Below, piece by piece: positions 43,665-52,038 of a stretch of DNA of 64,000 nucleotides. The notes below the pieces were generated by a model, which had not been told where the DNA came from, did no database searches, and was given only the letters and a program-made list of their open reading frames with translations. Every line of letters starts with the position of its first letter. The stretch's first letter is position 1. The stretch is from DASRDS01 sp035570055 (lineage in GTDB: Bacteria > Gemmatimonadota > Gemmatimonadetes > Gemmatimonadales > Gemmatimonadaceae): positions 17,385 through 81,384 of the forward strand of contig DATMLM010000072.1 of NCBI GenBank assembly GCA_035570055.1, read 5' to 3'. A program made the position numbers and the translations under genes.

Positions 43665-43689
43665 GGCCGGGCTTGAAGGGAGCCCGGCC
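43665..43689. repeat. Inverted repeat in the RNase Z / KGG intergenic region
   Basis: GGCCGGGCT (43665-43673) pairs perfectly with AGCCCGGCC (43681-43689), a 9-bp GC-rich stem. It lies in the leader region of the rightward KGG gene, with no T-run on either side. Confidence 0.45.
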
Positions 43690-43800
43690 GTGTGGGATCT
43701 TAGTTTGGAAAAAGGTGAGCGCGGCGCATATGGTACTCGTTTTGCGGCAGAGCGCGGTGGGTATAAACCAAAGTATGGGCAAAGCAGGAGGGGAGGTCTG

Positions 43801-44199
43801 ATGCCGGAGCAGAGCAATCGCGAGGTGGAGCACGACAACGGGCGTGCGAACGGATCGGCGAAGCGCAGCGGCACCAGCAATCGCGGATTCGCCTCGATGG
43901 ATCGTGATCGCCAGCGCGAGATCGCCAGCAAGGGCGGGCGTGCGGCGCATGCGAAAGGCACGGCTCACGAGTGGACGGCCGACGAAGCGCGGGTGGCCGG
44001 ACGCAAGGGTGGTGAGACCGTGAGTCGCGATCGCGAGCACATGGCGGCGATCGGCCGTGAGGGTGGCGGCGCGCGGAGCGCTGGGGCACGGACGCGGCGT
44101 CGCGAGGCGAGCGTCATGACGGAGACGACGGTCGAAGATCGGAGCCGGGTGTCCCGGATTGCTCATAGCGACAGTTCGCCGTCCGACGGAGCCGCGTGA
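43801..44199 (+). CDS. KGG-repeat stress protein
   Basis: 132-residue hydrophilic protein. Repeats of the KGG type are visible: IASKGGRAAHAKG (about 42-54), VAGRKGGETVSRDREHMAAI and GREGGGARSAGARTRR. Proteins of this type (GsiB-like, stress-induced) are disordered and accumulate under stress. ATG at 43801 follows GGGGAGG seven bases upstream. The frame is open from 43690 but the earlier part lacks the repeat pattern. Confidence 0.85.
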   Translation: MPEQSNREVEHDNGRANGSAKRSGTSNRGFASMDRDRQREIASKGGRAAHAKGTAHEWTADEARVAGRKGGETVSRDREHMAAIGREGGGARSAGARTRRREASVMTETTVEDRSRVSRIAHSDSSPSDGAA

Positions 44200-44285
44200 T
44201 CGTTGTTCGGCTACACGGTCGTAACTGAATAGTTATTGGGCTGTTGACGCGGGTGACCTCGCGTCACGTTGTAAAGGCTGTTACC

Positions 44286-44313
44286 TTGACATCAGGTGGC
44301 ACGTCTCTACGTT
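44286..44313 (+). promoter_or_regulatory. Promoter of the tRNA-Ala gene
   Basis: TTGACA (44286-44291) and TACGTT (44308-44313) are separated by 16 bases, about 25 bases before the 5' end of the tRNA. Confidence 0.5.
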
Positions 44314-44337
44314 TGATTGCGGCGCGCACCGCGCTTC

Positions 44338-44410
44338 GGGGCTGTAGCTCAGTTGGGAGAGCGCTGCAATCGCACTGCAGAGGTCAGGGGTTCGACTCCC
44401 CTCAGCTCCA
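44338..44410 (+). tRNA. tRNA-Ala (anticodon CGC)
   Basis: 73 bases folding into a complete cloverleaf. Acceptor GGGGCTG pairs with CAGCTCC (one G-T), the D-arm contains GCTCAGTTGGGAGAGC, the anticodon stem CTGCA/TGCAG encloses ATCGCAC with CGC at 34-36, and the T-arm is AGGGGTTCGACTCCCCT. Reads GCG codons. CCA is not encoded. Confidence 0.95.
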
Positions 44411-44491
44411 CTGGTTTCTGACAATTTTGCCCGCCGCCGTTCGGTAGGACGGAGAGTTCCAATGACGGCGCGCGTGGCAAGCCTCTATAAG

Positions 44492-44524
44492 ACGCCTCGG
44501 TTCTAGAACCGGGGCGTTTGTGTT
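44492..44524 (+). terminator. Terminator after tRNA-Ala
   Basis: ACGCCTCGGTTC and GAACCGGGGCGT form a stem around a short TA loop, followed by TTTGTGTTT. It would end the tRNA-Ala transcript and also lies at the end of the converging leftward gene. Confidence 0.75.
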
Positions 44525-45747
44525 TAGTGGCCGCCCAGGTCCATTCGCAGGGCCGTAAACACCTCGGCGTCAAACCGGTTCTCCTCGGCCTCCGACTGTC
44601 CGGCGAAGTCGCCGACGGCCGCTTTCCCGAATCCGCCGAACCATTTCATTACCGTGCTCTCTTTGACGGCGAAGTGTCCGTCGCGTGCGAGGAGCGATTG
44701 GGCGCCCGCGCTGTCGTGCATGACGAGCTGGATTCCCGAGCCGTGCCCCTCGAAGGGCCGTCGGAGCGAGCCGCGCATGAAGGTTCCCATGGCCAGTGGG
44801 ATATGAAATTTCGGCTCGCGACGAAACTCGAAGTCCCATCCGCGCTCGTGTGGCGCATGGATCATCGTGACGTCCGACACGAGCCCGCTGATGCCGGCGG
44901 AGAAGATCGCGACTTTCGTGAAGATCTCGGTCTCGAGCAGGAGGGTGTCGGGCATCACGCCAGTCCCGCCGCCGAGTGGCGCGAGGTGTCCATCGCGCGT
45001 GCCGCGACACGCAATGGTCAGCGCGCCATTGTTCCATTTCACATCGAGCCACGTCGCGCCACTCTTGTCGCGGAGCGTCGAGTGAAATCGCGTGGGTTCG
45101 ACGTACTTCTTGAGATACTTCGCGAACGCGGGAAAGTTGCCGGCCATGGCGTCGGGATGCGAGACGGCCACGAGCGTCACCGTGCCGTTGGTTTGCGTTC
45201 GCAGCGTATCGAGAGAGAACAGCTGCCCGAGCGCCGCGGTTGTTTTCGGAAACGCCAGGCGATACTCGGCCCGCAAGTCGGCGTCGGTGTGAATGGCGCC
45301 GGCGGAGAGCAGGGTCGAGAGGACTCGCGCGAGGTCGTCGCCGGTAATCGAGCCGACCGCGCCCACCGCTCGTGTCGTCCACTCGTATTCGCCTTTCCCG
45401 GTTTGCTCGAGACGAATCACTTGCTGCGTCTCGCCCACGTGCGTCGGCAACCCGGCCGCGGGATCATCGAATAGTCGATACTTGCCGCCCTCGAACGCGC
45501 CGTGCACGATGAGCACGCGCACCGTCGGCGGATCCTCGCCGTTCCACACCGTGGTATCATCGAACACGCGAGAGGGCGAGAGTGCGTGATGAATGAGCTT
45601 GGTACGCGCGCCCGCAAACCGGGGCGTGCGCTCGACATTCGTGTACCGCTCGGCGAGCGCGGTAAAGAGCGAGTCCGCGTGCGTCCCAAACGCCACGGGT
45701 GTATCATGACACGCGGAGAGCGCAACCACCGCGGCGAGCCATCGCAT
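44524..45747 (-). CDS. Putative lipoprotein, function unknown
   Basis: 407 residues. MRWLAAVVALSAC with Cys at 13 marks a lipoprotein; ATG at 45747 is chosen for this. The rest is alpha/beta without a family that I recognise. It contains VRVLIVHGAFEGGKYRLFD and VAVSHPDAMAGNF segments, and a C-terminal half with many aromatic and Gly residues. The open frame upstream to 45807 overlaps the divergent gene's promoter region. Confidence 0.78.
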   Translation of the reverse strand: MRWLAAVVALSACHDTPVAFGTHADSLFTALAERYTNVERTPRFAGARTKLIHHALSPSRVFDDTTVWNGEDPPTVRVLIVHGAFEGGKYRLFDDPAAGLPTHVGETQQVIRLEQTGKGEYEWTTRAVGAVGSITGDDLARVLSTLLSAGAIHTDADLRAEYRLAFPKTTAALGQLFSLDTLRTQTNGTVTLVAVSHPDAMAGNFPAFAKYLKKYVEPTRFHSTLRDKSGATWLDVKWNNGALTIACRGTRDGHLAPLGGGTGVMPDTLLLETEIFTKVAIFSAGISGLVSDVTMIHAPHERGWDFEFRREPKFHIPLAMGTFMRGSLRRPFEGHGSGIQLVMHDSAGAQSLLARDGHFAVKESTVMKWFGGFGKAAVGDFAGQSEAEENRFDAEVFTALRMDLGGH

Positions 45748-45805
45748 TGAACGCACTCCCAAAAGTAGCAGCGCGTCGCGTGCTGGCGGCTTATCTTCGT
45801 CTAGC

Positions 45806-46276
45806 ATGGAGCAGACGGCGGGGGTTCGTGTTCCACCACCGTTGTATTACCTCGGGGGGCTCGCGGTTGGGTTCGCGATCGAGGCCGTGGTCGGTGGCCC
45901 CTTGTTCCCACGTCACGCGGCGCCGGGCTATTGGCTCGTCCCTGGGGCAGCGCTCATTACAGTCGGGCTCGTGCTGTGCGCGAGCGCCATCGTCATGGTG
46001 AGGCGCTCGGGGTCGAGCATCCGGCCGGACCGGCCGACGACAGCGCTCGTTGTCCGTGGGCCGTATCGATGGACACGGAACCCCATGTATGTGGGGCTCG
46101 CGATCCTGAGCGCGGGCATCGCGGTCGCGGCGAATGCGCTCTGGCCGTTGTTGATGCTCATCGGGGTTCTTGGTATCGTTCGCCGGCGTGTGATTGCTCG
46201 GGAGGAGGCGTATCTCGAGCGGGCATTCGGCCGCGAGTATCGGCGGTATCGCGATCGCGTGCCGCGCTGGCTCTAA
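45806..46276 (+). CDS. Isoprenylcysteine carboxyl methyltransferase-like membrane protein
   Basis: 156 residues with three to four transmembrane segments. The C-terminal signature VVRGPYRWTRNPMYVGLAIL, then REEAYLERAFGREYRRYRDRVPRWL is that of the ICMT/PEMT-type methyltransferase family, which binds SAM at the membrane face. The bacterial substrates are unknown. The prolyl oligopeptidase gene follows 11 bases after the stop. Confidence 0.9.
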   Translation: MEQTAGVRVPPPLYYLGGLAVGFAIEAVVGGPLFPRHAAPGYWLVPGAALITVGLVLCASAIVMVRRSGSSIRPDRPTTALVVRGPYRWTRNPMYVGLAILSAGIAVAANALWPLLMLIGVLGIVRRRVIAREEAYLERAFGREYRRYRDRVPRWL

Positions 46277-46287
46277 GGAGGCGTAAA

Positions 46288-48456
46288 GTGAGGCTCATCG
46301 TCGGCTCTTCGTATCGCTGGCTGATCGCGGCCGCGTTCGTAGGCGCGAGCGCAGCGAGCGCCCAAGGTTTGACGTACCCGACCGCATCCACCGATGCAAC
46401 GGTCGATACGCTCTTCGGCACGGCCGTGCCGGCGCCGTATCGTTGGATGGAGGATCTGAACGCGCCGGGGATCCACAGCTGGGTCACGTCCGAGAACGCG
46501 CTCACCGCCGACTATCTCTCGAAGATCGCCGGCCGCGATGTGCTCAAGCAGCGGCTCACGGCACTGTGGAACTTTCCCAAGGTCAGCCTCCCGCGGCGCG
46601 AAGTCCACGGCCAGGTCTGGTTCTACCAAAAGAACAGCGGACTGCAGCGCCAGGCGGTGCTCTACGTACGCCGTGGCGCGAGTGGTGCGCCGTCGGTGTT
46701 GATCGACCCGAACCAACTCTCGCCCGATGGCTCGATCTCATTGGCCGAGTGGTCGCCCTCACCGGATGGCCGGTATGTGGCGTACGGTCTGTCAGAGGGT
46801 GGTTCGGACTGGCGCGACGTTCACGTGCGCGAAGTCGCGACCGGGCATGATCTGTCCGACACCGTCAGCTGGGTCAAGTTCTCCGGTCTCGTGTGGACGC
46901 AAGATGGCGGCGGTTTCTATTACTCGCGTTTTCCCGCGCCGTCGGCCGCCGAGAAGCTGAGTGCGTCGCTCACGAATCAGACGCTGTACTACCATAAGGT
47001 CGGCACGCCGCAATCGGCCGACATCAAGATCTTCGCGCTCCCGGCGAAACCCACGTGGTTCGTGAATTGCGAGATCAGCGAGGACGGTCGGTTCTTGATC
47101 GTGGCGACGAGCCCGGGCGCCGAGCCGCGCAACACCACGGCGCTCGCCGCACTCGGCGATCCGATGCACCCGAAGGTCGACGCGCCGATCGTGCCGATCT
47201 CGGATGCGGCCGATGGTCTCTACACCGTGATCGATGTCATCGGCTCGACCGAATACATTCTGACCGACAAGAACGCGCCGAAGCGCCGCGTGATCGCGGT
47301 CGATCTCGCGCACCCGGATCCATCTCAGTGGCGCACGATCGTCCCCGAGGGTGAGCATGAGATCGAGGACGCGGTCATCACCGGCGGCCGTCTCACGCTC
47401 CTCGAGCTGGTCGACGTCAAGAGCACGCTGCGCATGGTCTCATTGACCGGGGCTCCGCTGGGGACGATTGCGCTGCCTGGGATCGGCTCGGTATTGGGTC
47501 TCTCGTCGCGCGCCGATTCCCCCGAGCTTTTGTACTCATTCCAGTCGCCGCTGTATCCCGAGACAGTTTTCCGGTACGACATCAAGACGGGCGAGCGGCA
47601 CCCGTTCGATCCGCCGACACTGCCGTTCGACGTCAGTCAGTATCAGACGCAGGAAGTGTTCTATACGTCGAAGGACGGCACGAAGGTGCCGATGTTCATC
47701 ACCGCCAAGAAGGGCTTGAAGCTCGACGGGTCTCACCCGACGATGCTCTACGCCTACGGCGGGTTCGACATCAACCTCGTGCCGACGTTCAGCCCGACCA
47801 TCCCACTCTGGCTCGAGCTCGGCGGCGTCTACGCCACCGCCAACCTACGCGGCGGCGCCGAGTACGGCGAAGCGTGGCATCACGCGGGCATGCGTGAGAA
47901 GAAGCAGAACGTGTTCGACGACTTCATCGCGGCGGCCGAGTACTTGGAGCGCGAGAAGTACTCGTCGCCCGCGAAGATGGTGATTCAGGGAGGCTCGAAC
48001 GGCGGCCTGTTAGTCGGCGCGGTCGAGGAGCAGCGCCCTGATTTGTATGCGGTCGCGTTGCCGGCCGTCGGGGTCATGGACATGCTGCGCTACGACCGCT
48101 TCACCGGCGGCGCTGCCTGGACTGGCGAATACGGTTCGGCCACCGACTCAACGGCATTCCGCTACTTGATCAAGTACTCCCCGGTGCAGAACATCCGCGC
48201 GGGCGTCTGCTACCCGGCCACGTTCGTGACGACCGCCGACCACGACGATCGTGTCGTGCCGAGTCACAGCTACAAGTTCACGGCGGCGATGCAGGCGGTG
48301 CAGCACTGCGACCATCCGGTATTGATCCACGTCGAGACCGAGGGGAGCCACGGCTATCTGCCGACGGACAAGCGAATCGCGAATACGGCCGATCTGATCG
48401 CCTTCACGGCCGCCAACCTCGGCCTCACTCTACCGTCGTCTGGGGTGACCCAATAA
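46288..48456 (+). CDS. Prolyl oligopeptidase (S9A) family serine peptidase, exported
   Basis: 722 residues with a signal peptide (LIAAAFVGASAASAQ). The N-terminal part is the seven-bladed beta-propeller (starting at YRWMEDLNAPGIHSWV), and the C-terminal alpha/beta-hydrolase has GGSNGG (Ser near 570), DHDDRV (Asp near 651) and GSHGYL (His near 687). It cleaves short peptides after proline. GTG at 46288 has AAGGAGG ten bases upstream. It may be co-transcribed with the methyltransferase gene. Confidence 0.93.
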   Translation: MRLIVGSSYRWLIAAAFVGASAASAQGLTYPTASTDATVDTLFGTAVPAPYRWMEDLNAPGIHSWVTSENALTADYLSKIAGRDVLKQRLTALWNFPKVSLPRREVHGQVWFYQKNSGLQRQAVLYVRRGASGAPSVLIDPNQLSPDGSISLAEWSPSPDGRYVAYGLSEGGSDWRDVHVREVATGHDLSDTVSWVKFSGLVWTQDGGGFYYSRFPAPSAAEKLSASLTNQTLYYHKVGTPQSADIKIFALPAKPTWFVNCEISEDGRFLIVATSPGAEPRNTTALAALGDPMHPKVDAPIVPISDAADGLYTVIDVIGSTEYILTDKNAPKRRVIAVDLAHPDPSQWRTIVPEGEHEIEDAVITGGRLTLLELVDVKSTLRMVSLTGAPLGTIALPGIGSVLGLSSRADSPELLYSFQSPLYPETVFRYDIKTGERHPFDPPTLPFDVSQYQTQEVFYTSKDGTKVPMFITAKKGLKLDGSHPTMLYAYGGFDINLVPTFSPTIPLWLELGGVYATANLRGGAEYGEAWHHAGMREKKQNVFDDFIAAAEYLEREKYSSPAKMVIQGGSNGGLLVGAVEEQRPDLYAVALPAVGVMDMLRYDRFTGGAAWTGEYGSATDSTAFRYLIKYSPVQNIRAGVCYPATFVTTADHDDRVVPSHSYKFTAAMQAVQHCDHPVLIHVETEGSHGYLPTDKRIANTADLIAFTAANLGLTLPSSGVTQ

Positions 48457-48473
48457 CTTTCCCGGTCTCTCCT

Positions 48474-48546
48474 TGCCCCTTGGTGTAACTGGCAACACGC
48501 CTGACTCTGGATCAGGAGAGTCCTGGTTCGAGCCCAGGAGGGGCAA
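48474..48546 (+). tRNA. tRNA-Gln (anticodon CTG)
   Basis: 73-base tRNA. Acceptor TGCCCCT pairs with AGGGGCA, the D-arm has TGGTGTAACTGGCAACA, the anticodon stem CCTGA/TCAGG encloses CTCTGGA with CTG at 34-36, and the T-arm is TCCTGGTTCGAGCCCAGGA. Reads CAG codons. Its 3' half is the insertion target of the mobile elements to the right and is duplicated twice. CCA is not encoded. Confidence 0.95.
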
Positions 48547-48550
48547 CTTA
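48501..48550 (+). repeat. att copy 1 (left), 3' half of tRNA-Gln
   Basis: The 50 bases from the anticodon arm of tRNA-Gln to just after its end are repeated exactly at 56266-56315 and, over 46 bases, at 63080-63125. This copy keeps the tRNA intact. The three copies mark the edges of two elements in tandem. Confidence 0.92.
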
Positions 48551-48581
48551 GGTAACAACATGCACGGTAATCAATTACAAG

Positions 48582-48617
48582 AACGCCCGCCTAGTCGATT
48601 GGCGGGCGTTTTCTTTC
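48582..48617 (+). terminator. Terminator after tRNA-Gln at the element A boundary
   Basis: AACGCCCGCC (48582-48591) pairs perfectly with GGCGGGCGTT (48601-48610), followed by TTCTTTC. It differs from the terminator after att copy 3, so it came in with element A. It may also serve the leftward genes that end here. Confidence 0.75.
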
Positions 48618-48618
48618 G

Positions 48619-48640
48619 GGGTAGCACAGGGGTAGCATGA
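48619..48640 (+). repeat. Paired GGGGTAGCA repeats, left end of element A
   Basis: GGGGTAGCA occurs twice, 11 bases apart start to start, about 70 bp inside att copy 1. The same pair, in the same orientation and spacing, lies at the other end of element A next to the integrase gene. Such paired sites near both ends are typical arm-type binding sites of tyrosine integrases. Confidence 0.65.
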
Positions 48641-48730
48641 GCAGCAATATTGATATCCAACTTAGAACCGACACAATCCGAGCGCGGGGCTGGCAGCGAC
48701 GACGGACAAGCTGCCTCCCTAGCCGACGAA

Positions 48731-48901
48731 TTACCTGCTCGGCTTGTGCACGTCCGATGTTCGAACCGCCTGCCGGACCCTCTCCGCGAAGTCCGCAGGT
48801 AAGGGAGGAGGCGTCGGGCGCGGCTCCCAACCGCGCGTCTGGCCACTCTCCGTGCTCGGCGGCGTCGGTGCCGGCGGCGTGTTCTTGTCCTCGTTTCCCA
48901 T
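48731..48901 (-). CDS. Small proline-rich protein next to the Ntn hydrolase
   Basis: 56 residues, too short and Pro-rich for easy detection: MGNEDKNTPPAPTPPSTESG at the start, then a charged segment FAERVRQAVRTSDVHKP. ATG at 48901, 18 bases after the stop of the Ntn hydrolase gene, same strand, so probably the same transcript. Function unknown; a partner or substrate role is speculation from position. Confidence 0.55.
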   Translation of the reverse strand: MGNEDKNTPPAPTPPSTESGQTRGWEPRPTPPPLPADFAERVRQAVRTSDVHKPSR

Positions 48902-48919
48902 GACGAGCATGCTCGAAAG

Positions 48920-49774
48920 TTATAGGGTGGGTGGCACGAACGCCTGGACGTTAAAGTCGCGGCTGTAGTAGTGTTTGCGCTGCACCCAACGGAAGCCTTC
49001 GTGCGGCGTGATTGCCGCGATATCGATTGGCGGATGCACAACGGAGGCCCCAGCGGCGAACCTGACGAATCCTACTGTAACGTCTGCCATGTAGCGTACG
49101 AGGTCGATTGCGTCGTGGATTGGCATGCCCGGTGTTAGCAGCGGTTGGGGCTGCGCGACCCCCAGTAGTTGTTCCGAATCCTGAATACTAAGCCCGGCCG
49201 TCACAAGCGTATCGCGGGTGCTAATCGACCAACCCTTAAACAGTCTGTTCAATGCCTCGGGCTGCGCCGCCCACCACACGCAAGGTGTGGAAGGAGCGTC
49301 GACACGGACGGGCGCGGCGCAGTCACCATTCTGATCGACGTCGAAAGTCCACAGTTCGGCAGATCCCACGCCAGCGCTGTAACCCGCGACGCCGAACCCC
49401 ATCGTCAGGTACTCGCTCGGTTTGCGCGAGCCGGCCGGAAATTCTTTTAGGTACAGTTCTTCGTAGAAGTACTTGCGCAGGCGGGTGGCGACCATTTCGA
49501 CGGTATACGTCTTGATGTCGAGGAGCCAATTCGCGTCGGAACCCGCGAACCGCAGCCGAAGATCCTTTGCCAAGCTGTTGATTGAGCGTCCGCCTAAGCC
49601 GCCGAGGCCATAAGTCACGAAGCCGATGGGCCACGGTTTCACGAGGTTGCAGACCTTCTCAGCGTTGAAGTAGACCTTCAGCGGGGAAGGCGCTCCCGGC
49701 GTACTCAGGGTCGTGGCGCTGTCGGCACCGATCACGATGCCATCGCCGACCTTCGCGGCAAGCGCGATCGTCAT
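48920..49774 (-). CDS. Proteasome-like Ntn hydrolase
   Basis: 284 residues. After removal of Met1 the protein begins with Thr (TIALAAKVGDGIVIGADSAT), and counting from that Thr an Asp falls exactly at 17 (GADS), as in proteasome beta subunits. A Lys in NAEKVCNL at about 39 could match Lys33 with a small insertion. Downstream GFVTYGLGGLGGRS resembles the beta-subunit core. It is longer than HslV (about 175) and has a C-terminal extension of about 70 residues. This points to an N-terminal-nucleophile protease or amidase. It is divergent from the gene at 49936. Confidence 0.72.
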   Translation of the reverse strand: MTIALAAKVGDGIVIGADSATTLSTPGAPSPLKVYFNAEKVCNLVKPWPIGFVTYGLGGLGGRSINSLAKDLRLRFAGSDANWLLDIKTYTVEMVATRLRKYFYEELYLKEFPAGSRKPSEYLTMGFGVAGYSAGVGSAELWTFDVDQNGDCAAPVRVDAPSTPCVWWAAQPEALNRLFKGWSISTRDTLVTAGLSIQDSEQLLGVAQPQPLLTPGMPIHDAIDLVRYMADVTVGFVRFAAGASVVHPPIDIAAITPHEGFRWVQRKHYYSRDFNVQAFVPPTL

Positions 49775-49935
49775 GCCGGCTGGTGCTGCTGGGTGATTGC
49801 GCCCGGTTGCACGAGGATAAGGTTGTCCTGACGCGCGCGCGCCGCCAGTGGGCCGTTCGACCTATTAGACCGTAAGCAGGCCGCCGTCTTGCGGTCTCGC
49901 GCGCAGCGGTCCGCTGTCGGTGTCAGTGTCCTAAC

Positions 49936-50259
49936 ATGGGTATGCCTCGGAAACCAGCCGTCGAGACGACACCCGACGGCCGCGTGTACTACGTCGATCA
50001 CCGGAACGGTCGCTGGCGCGTCCACGACGTGGCCTTCGGTCCACCGCATGCACGGCCGCATCAGCGCCGCCGCCTTGCACCCGGCGATGGGCGCGCTGGC
50101 TATCGCTACTTCGTGAGCGAGGACGGCGAGCAGCGATCATACCGATTCACGTCGGACGATAGCCGTGACGTGACGGTCGAGGTGTTCGACGCGCAGTTGC
50201 GGCGCGCGGAGTATCCGGCGCGCGGGCGATTCGACGGCGGAAAGCACTACTCACCGTAG
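49936..50259 (+). CDS. Hypothetical protein
   Basis: 107 residues, hydrophilic, rich in Arg and aromatic residues (YYVDHRNGRWRVHDVAFGPP, YRYFVSEDGEQRSYRF). It looks like one small beta-rich domain. Divergent from the Ntn hydrolase gene with 160 bp between the starts. No family recognised. Confidence 0.6.
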   Translation: MGMPRKPAVETTPDGRVYYVDHRNGRWRVHDVAFGPPHARPHQRRRLAPGDGRAGYRYFVSEDGEQRSYRFTSDDSRDVTVEVFDAQLRRAEYPARGRFDGGKHYSP

Positions 50260-50298
50260 CGGCGCCATCGGGACGCGCGCCCAGCTCTTGGACGGTGG

Positions 50299-50508
50299 CT
50301 ATGGGTGAGGGAGGATGGCAATAACCGCGATCGTCCCCGGCGCACCCTTTTTGTAGCAGAAAAAAAGCCGATACGCTGCGGGTGTCCGATTTTCGATGTA
50401 CGCCTCGAATACTTCTTCGCCGCTTGGTCCCCGCACCGATTGGTACTTGTGACTCTTAAGTCCGGGGTGGCGTGGGTTTTGTTCTAGCAGCCCGAGTGTC
50501 TTCTGCAC
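50299..50508 (-). CDS. RelE/HigB-like toxin, start unclear or broken
   Basis: 69 residues from a GTG at 50508: LGLLEQNPRHPGLKSHKYQS, then EEVFEAYIENRTPAAYRLFF and AVIAILPHP, a recognisable RelE-superfamily fold of the 90-residue type. The missing N-terminus is encoded just upstream in the same frame (FRIEFTEEARHQFALLEVAD), but that stretch has no ATG, GTG or TTG after the stop at 50602. An ATG in the next frame (MRAAYA) at the same place suggests a one-base shift. The toxin may be dead, shortened or use an unusual start. Confidence 0.6.
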   Translation of the reverse strand: MQKTLGLLEQNPRHPGLKSHKYQSVRGPSGEEVFEAYIENRTPAAYRLFFCYKKGAPGTIAVIAILPHP

Positions 50509-50601
50509 CTTCCTGAATTTGAGCGGATCGGCGACTTCCAGGAGGGCGAATTGGTGCCTTGCCTCTTCGGTGAACTCAATGCGAAATCGCGTAGGCCGCT
50601 C

Positions 50602-50748
50602 TCATTCGTCAGCAGCGTCCGCGTACTGATCAAAGGTTCCGATGTAGTGAGTGTCACCGCTGCGCAATTGCTCGAGACCGCGATTGATTGATGCGAGCGC
50701 GGCTTGGTTACTGAACAGCCACAGTTCCTGTGCGGGAATTGTCGCCAT
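50602..50748 (-). CDS. Putative antitoxin of the RelE-like toxin
   Basis: 48 residues: MATIPAQELWLFSNQAALAS, then INRGLEQLRSGDTHYIGTFD and QYAD. The pattern of a short helix with NQAALASINRGLEQ and an ending GTFDQYAD is common in small antitoxins encoded before RelE-type toxins. ATG at 50748 is chosen; a much longer open frame upstream is low in coding character. It ends where the toxin frame begins. Confidence 0.6.
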   Translation of the reverse strand: MATIPAQELWLFSNQAALASINRGLEQLRSGDTHYIGTFDQYADAADE

Positions 50749-50918
50749 TCGGTGGTTACTGCCAACTACGAGCGCGAGCCGATATATGAGGGGCGTGCCA
50801 GCAGCGTTCCGGCGTAATTCCGCGGCTAACGCCTTAGTAGTTGGCCTGGGCGTTGAATTCCCCTTCCACCTGACGCGGCTCTGTGAGCGCGTTCCGCCCG
50901 GTGGATCTGTCGCCACAT

Positions 50919-51524
50919 TCATGGAGCCGACCCAGATGTCTGAGCGATCGGATTGCCTAAACGCTCCGCTATCGCGGGTAGTAGTCCTTCCACATAATTC
51001 AGGATCGCGAGCACAAGCGGGGTCGTCGACCGAACGCTCAAAACCGGCACAATGTCTCGCGCTGTTACCGCTCGCTTCGCGATGCTGGCAGCGTGGAGTA
51101 AGGACGGTGATAGGAAGGACCAATCCAATGCCGCTTCGATACCGGTGTTAGCAATGGCAAGTAGGTTGGCCCAGAACATGGACACAGGCTGCCTGTCAGG
51201 TACCTGTTCGATGAGAGGGGTTGGTTGAATTTTTTGCTGCGTTAGCGACGTGCGCAGTAGGTGGTGGTACTGAACTGTATTCAGATATACTTGCGCGACA
51301 GCTGTAATCGGAACTTCAACCCGAACCACGCTGTCTCGCGGTGCGAGTCTATACCAGAACGCAAACTCCAGGATGAACTCGTTGTCTGTGATGGCGCACC
51401 GGTCGGCGATAACCACCATCTTGGACTCGGGCACGTCAACCACGTTGACATCGACAGTGTGCGGCGAATCACCGCTCGCATAAATCCGTGAACTCGGTTT
51501 CTTCCGCCGCTTTTCTTGGGCCAT
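50919..51524 (-). CDS. Hypothetical protein
   Basis: 201 residues, no signal peptide. The N-terminal 15 residues are basic; the centre resembles a beta-rich domain (TVDVNVVDVPESKMVVIADR), followed by a helical part (EAALDWSFLSPSLLHAASIA). No family recognised. Leftward, with 170 bp to the antitoxin gene. Confidence 0.65.
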   Translation of the reverse strand: MAQEKRRKKPSSRIYASGDSPHTVDVNVVDVPESKMVVIADRCAITDNEFILEFAFWYRLAPRDSVVRVEVPITAVAQVYLNTVQYHHLLRTSLTQQKIQPTPLIEQVPDRQPVSMFWANLLAIANTGIEAALDWSFLSPSLLHAASIAKRAVTARDIVPVLSVRSTTPLVLAILNYVEGLLPAIAERLGNPIAQTSGSAP

Positions 51525-51706
51525 AACGTCAGGACTCCGTGAGTAGTTCCTTCCGAACCTAGCGGCAGCGATACCGTATTGGTTCCAAATCGACCCACGC
51601 CACCCCGGGGTCGTCGTAACTCAATAATCGGGGACCAACGGGACCCGACTGCCGTTGCCCCAGTGTCTCAGGCGCGAACGCTCAAGGACACATCTCGGCC
51701 CCGGGC

Positions 51707-51877
51707 TCAGCCACGCCCCGGTTCCTCCTCTCCCAATAGCTGGTTCCGCGCCCACGAACTCGCGTCCAGATGCGCCCGCTTGGCCTTTTGGAGAATGATT
51801 TTCTTCTCGGCAGCGCTCAGTCGTATCACGAGGCGCTGATCGCGCAGATCACTCCCGTTCTTCTTCGGCGCTGGCAT
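51707..51877 (-). CDS. Small RHH/MobC-like protein
   Basis: 56 residues: RDQRLVIRLSAAEKKIILQK followed by AKRAHLDASSWARNQLLG, the pattern of ribbon-helix-helix or relaxosome accessory proteins (a strand followed by two helices with SxWxRxxLL). ATG at 51877 is preferred to one four codons earlier. It may be a regulator or a mobilisation accessory protein. Confidence 0.65.
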   Translation of the reverse strand: MPAPKKNGSDLRDQRLVIRLSAAEKKIILQKAKRAHLDASSWARNQLLGEEEPGRG

Positions 51878-52038
51878 TAGGGACAACATAGAGCGCCTTA
51901 GGGCCGCTGTATGTGGCTTTTTGATGCGCTTAATGTTGCATTATGAGGCACACACGAATATCGTGGTTGCAGGTCGGGGCGGGCATGGTTCACGACTCCT
52001 CGGCTCGGAATGTCACCGCCCGCACGGGGCGAACCACG

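Noticed and set aside
48571..49041. 156-codon minus-strand frame at the left end of element A
   Set aside because: Arg/Ser-rich, overlaps the well-supported Ntn hydrolase and the 56-residue gene in other frames.
50602..51123. Long version of the antitoxin frame
   Set aside because: The upstream 120 codons overlap the neighbouring 201-residue gene and have no coding look; the 48-residue start fits the family size better.
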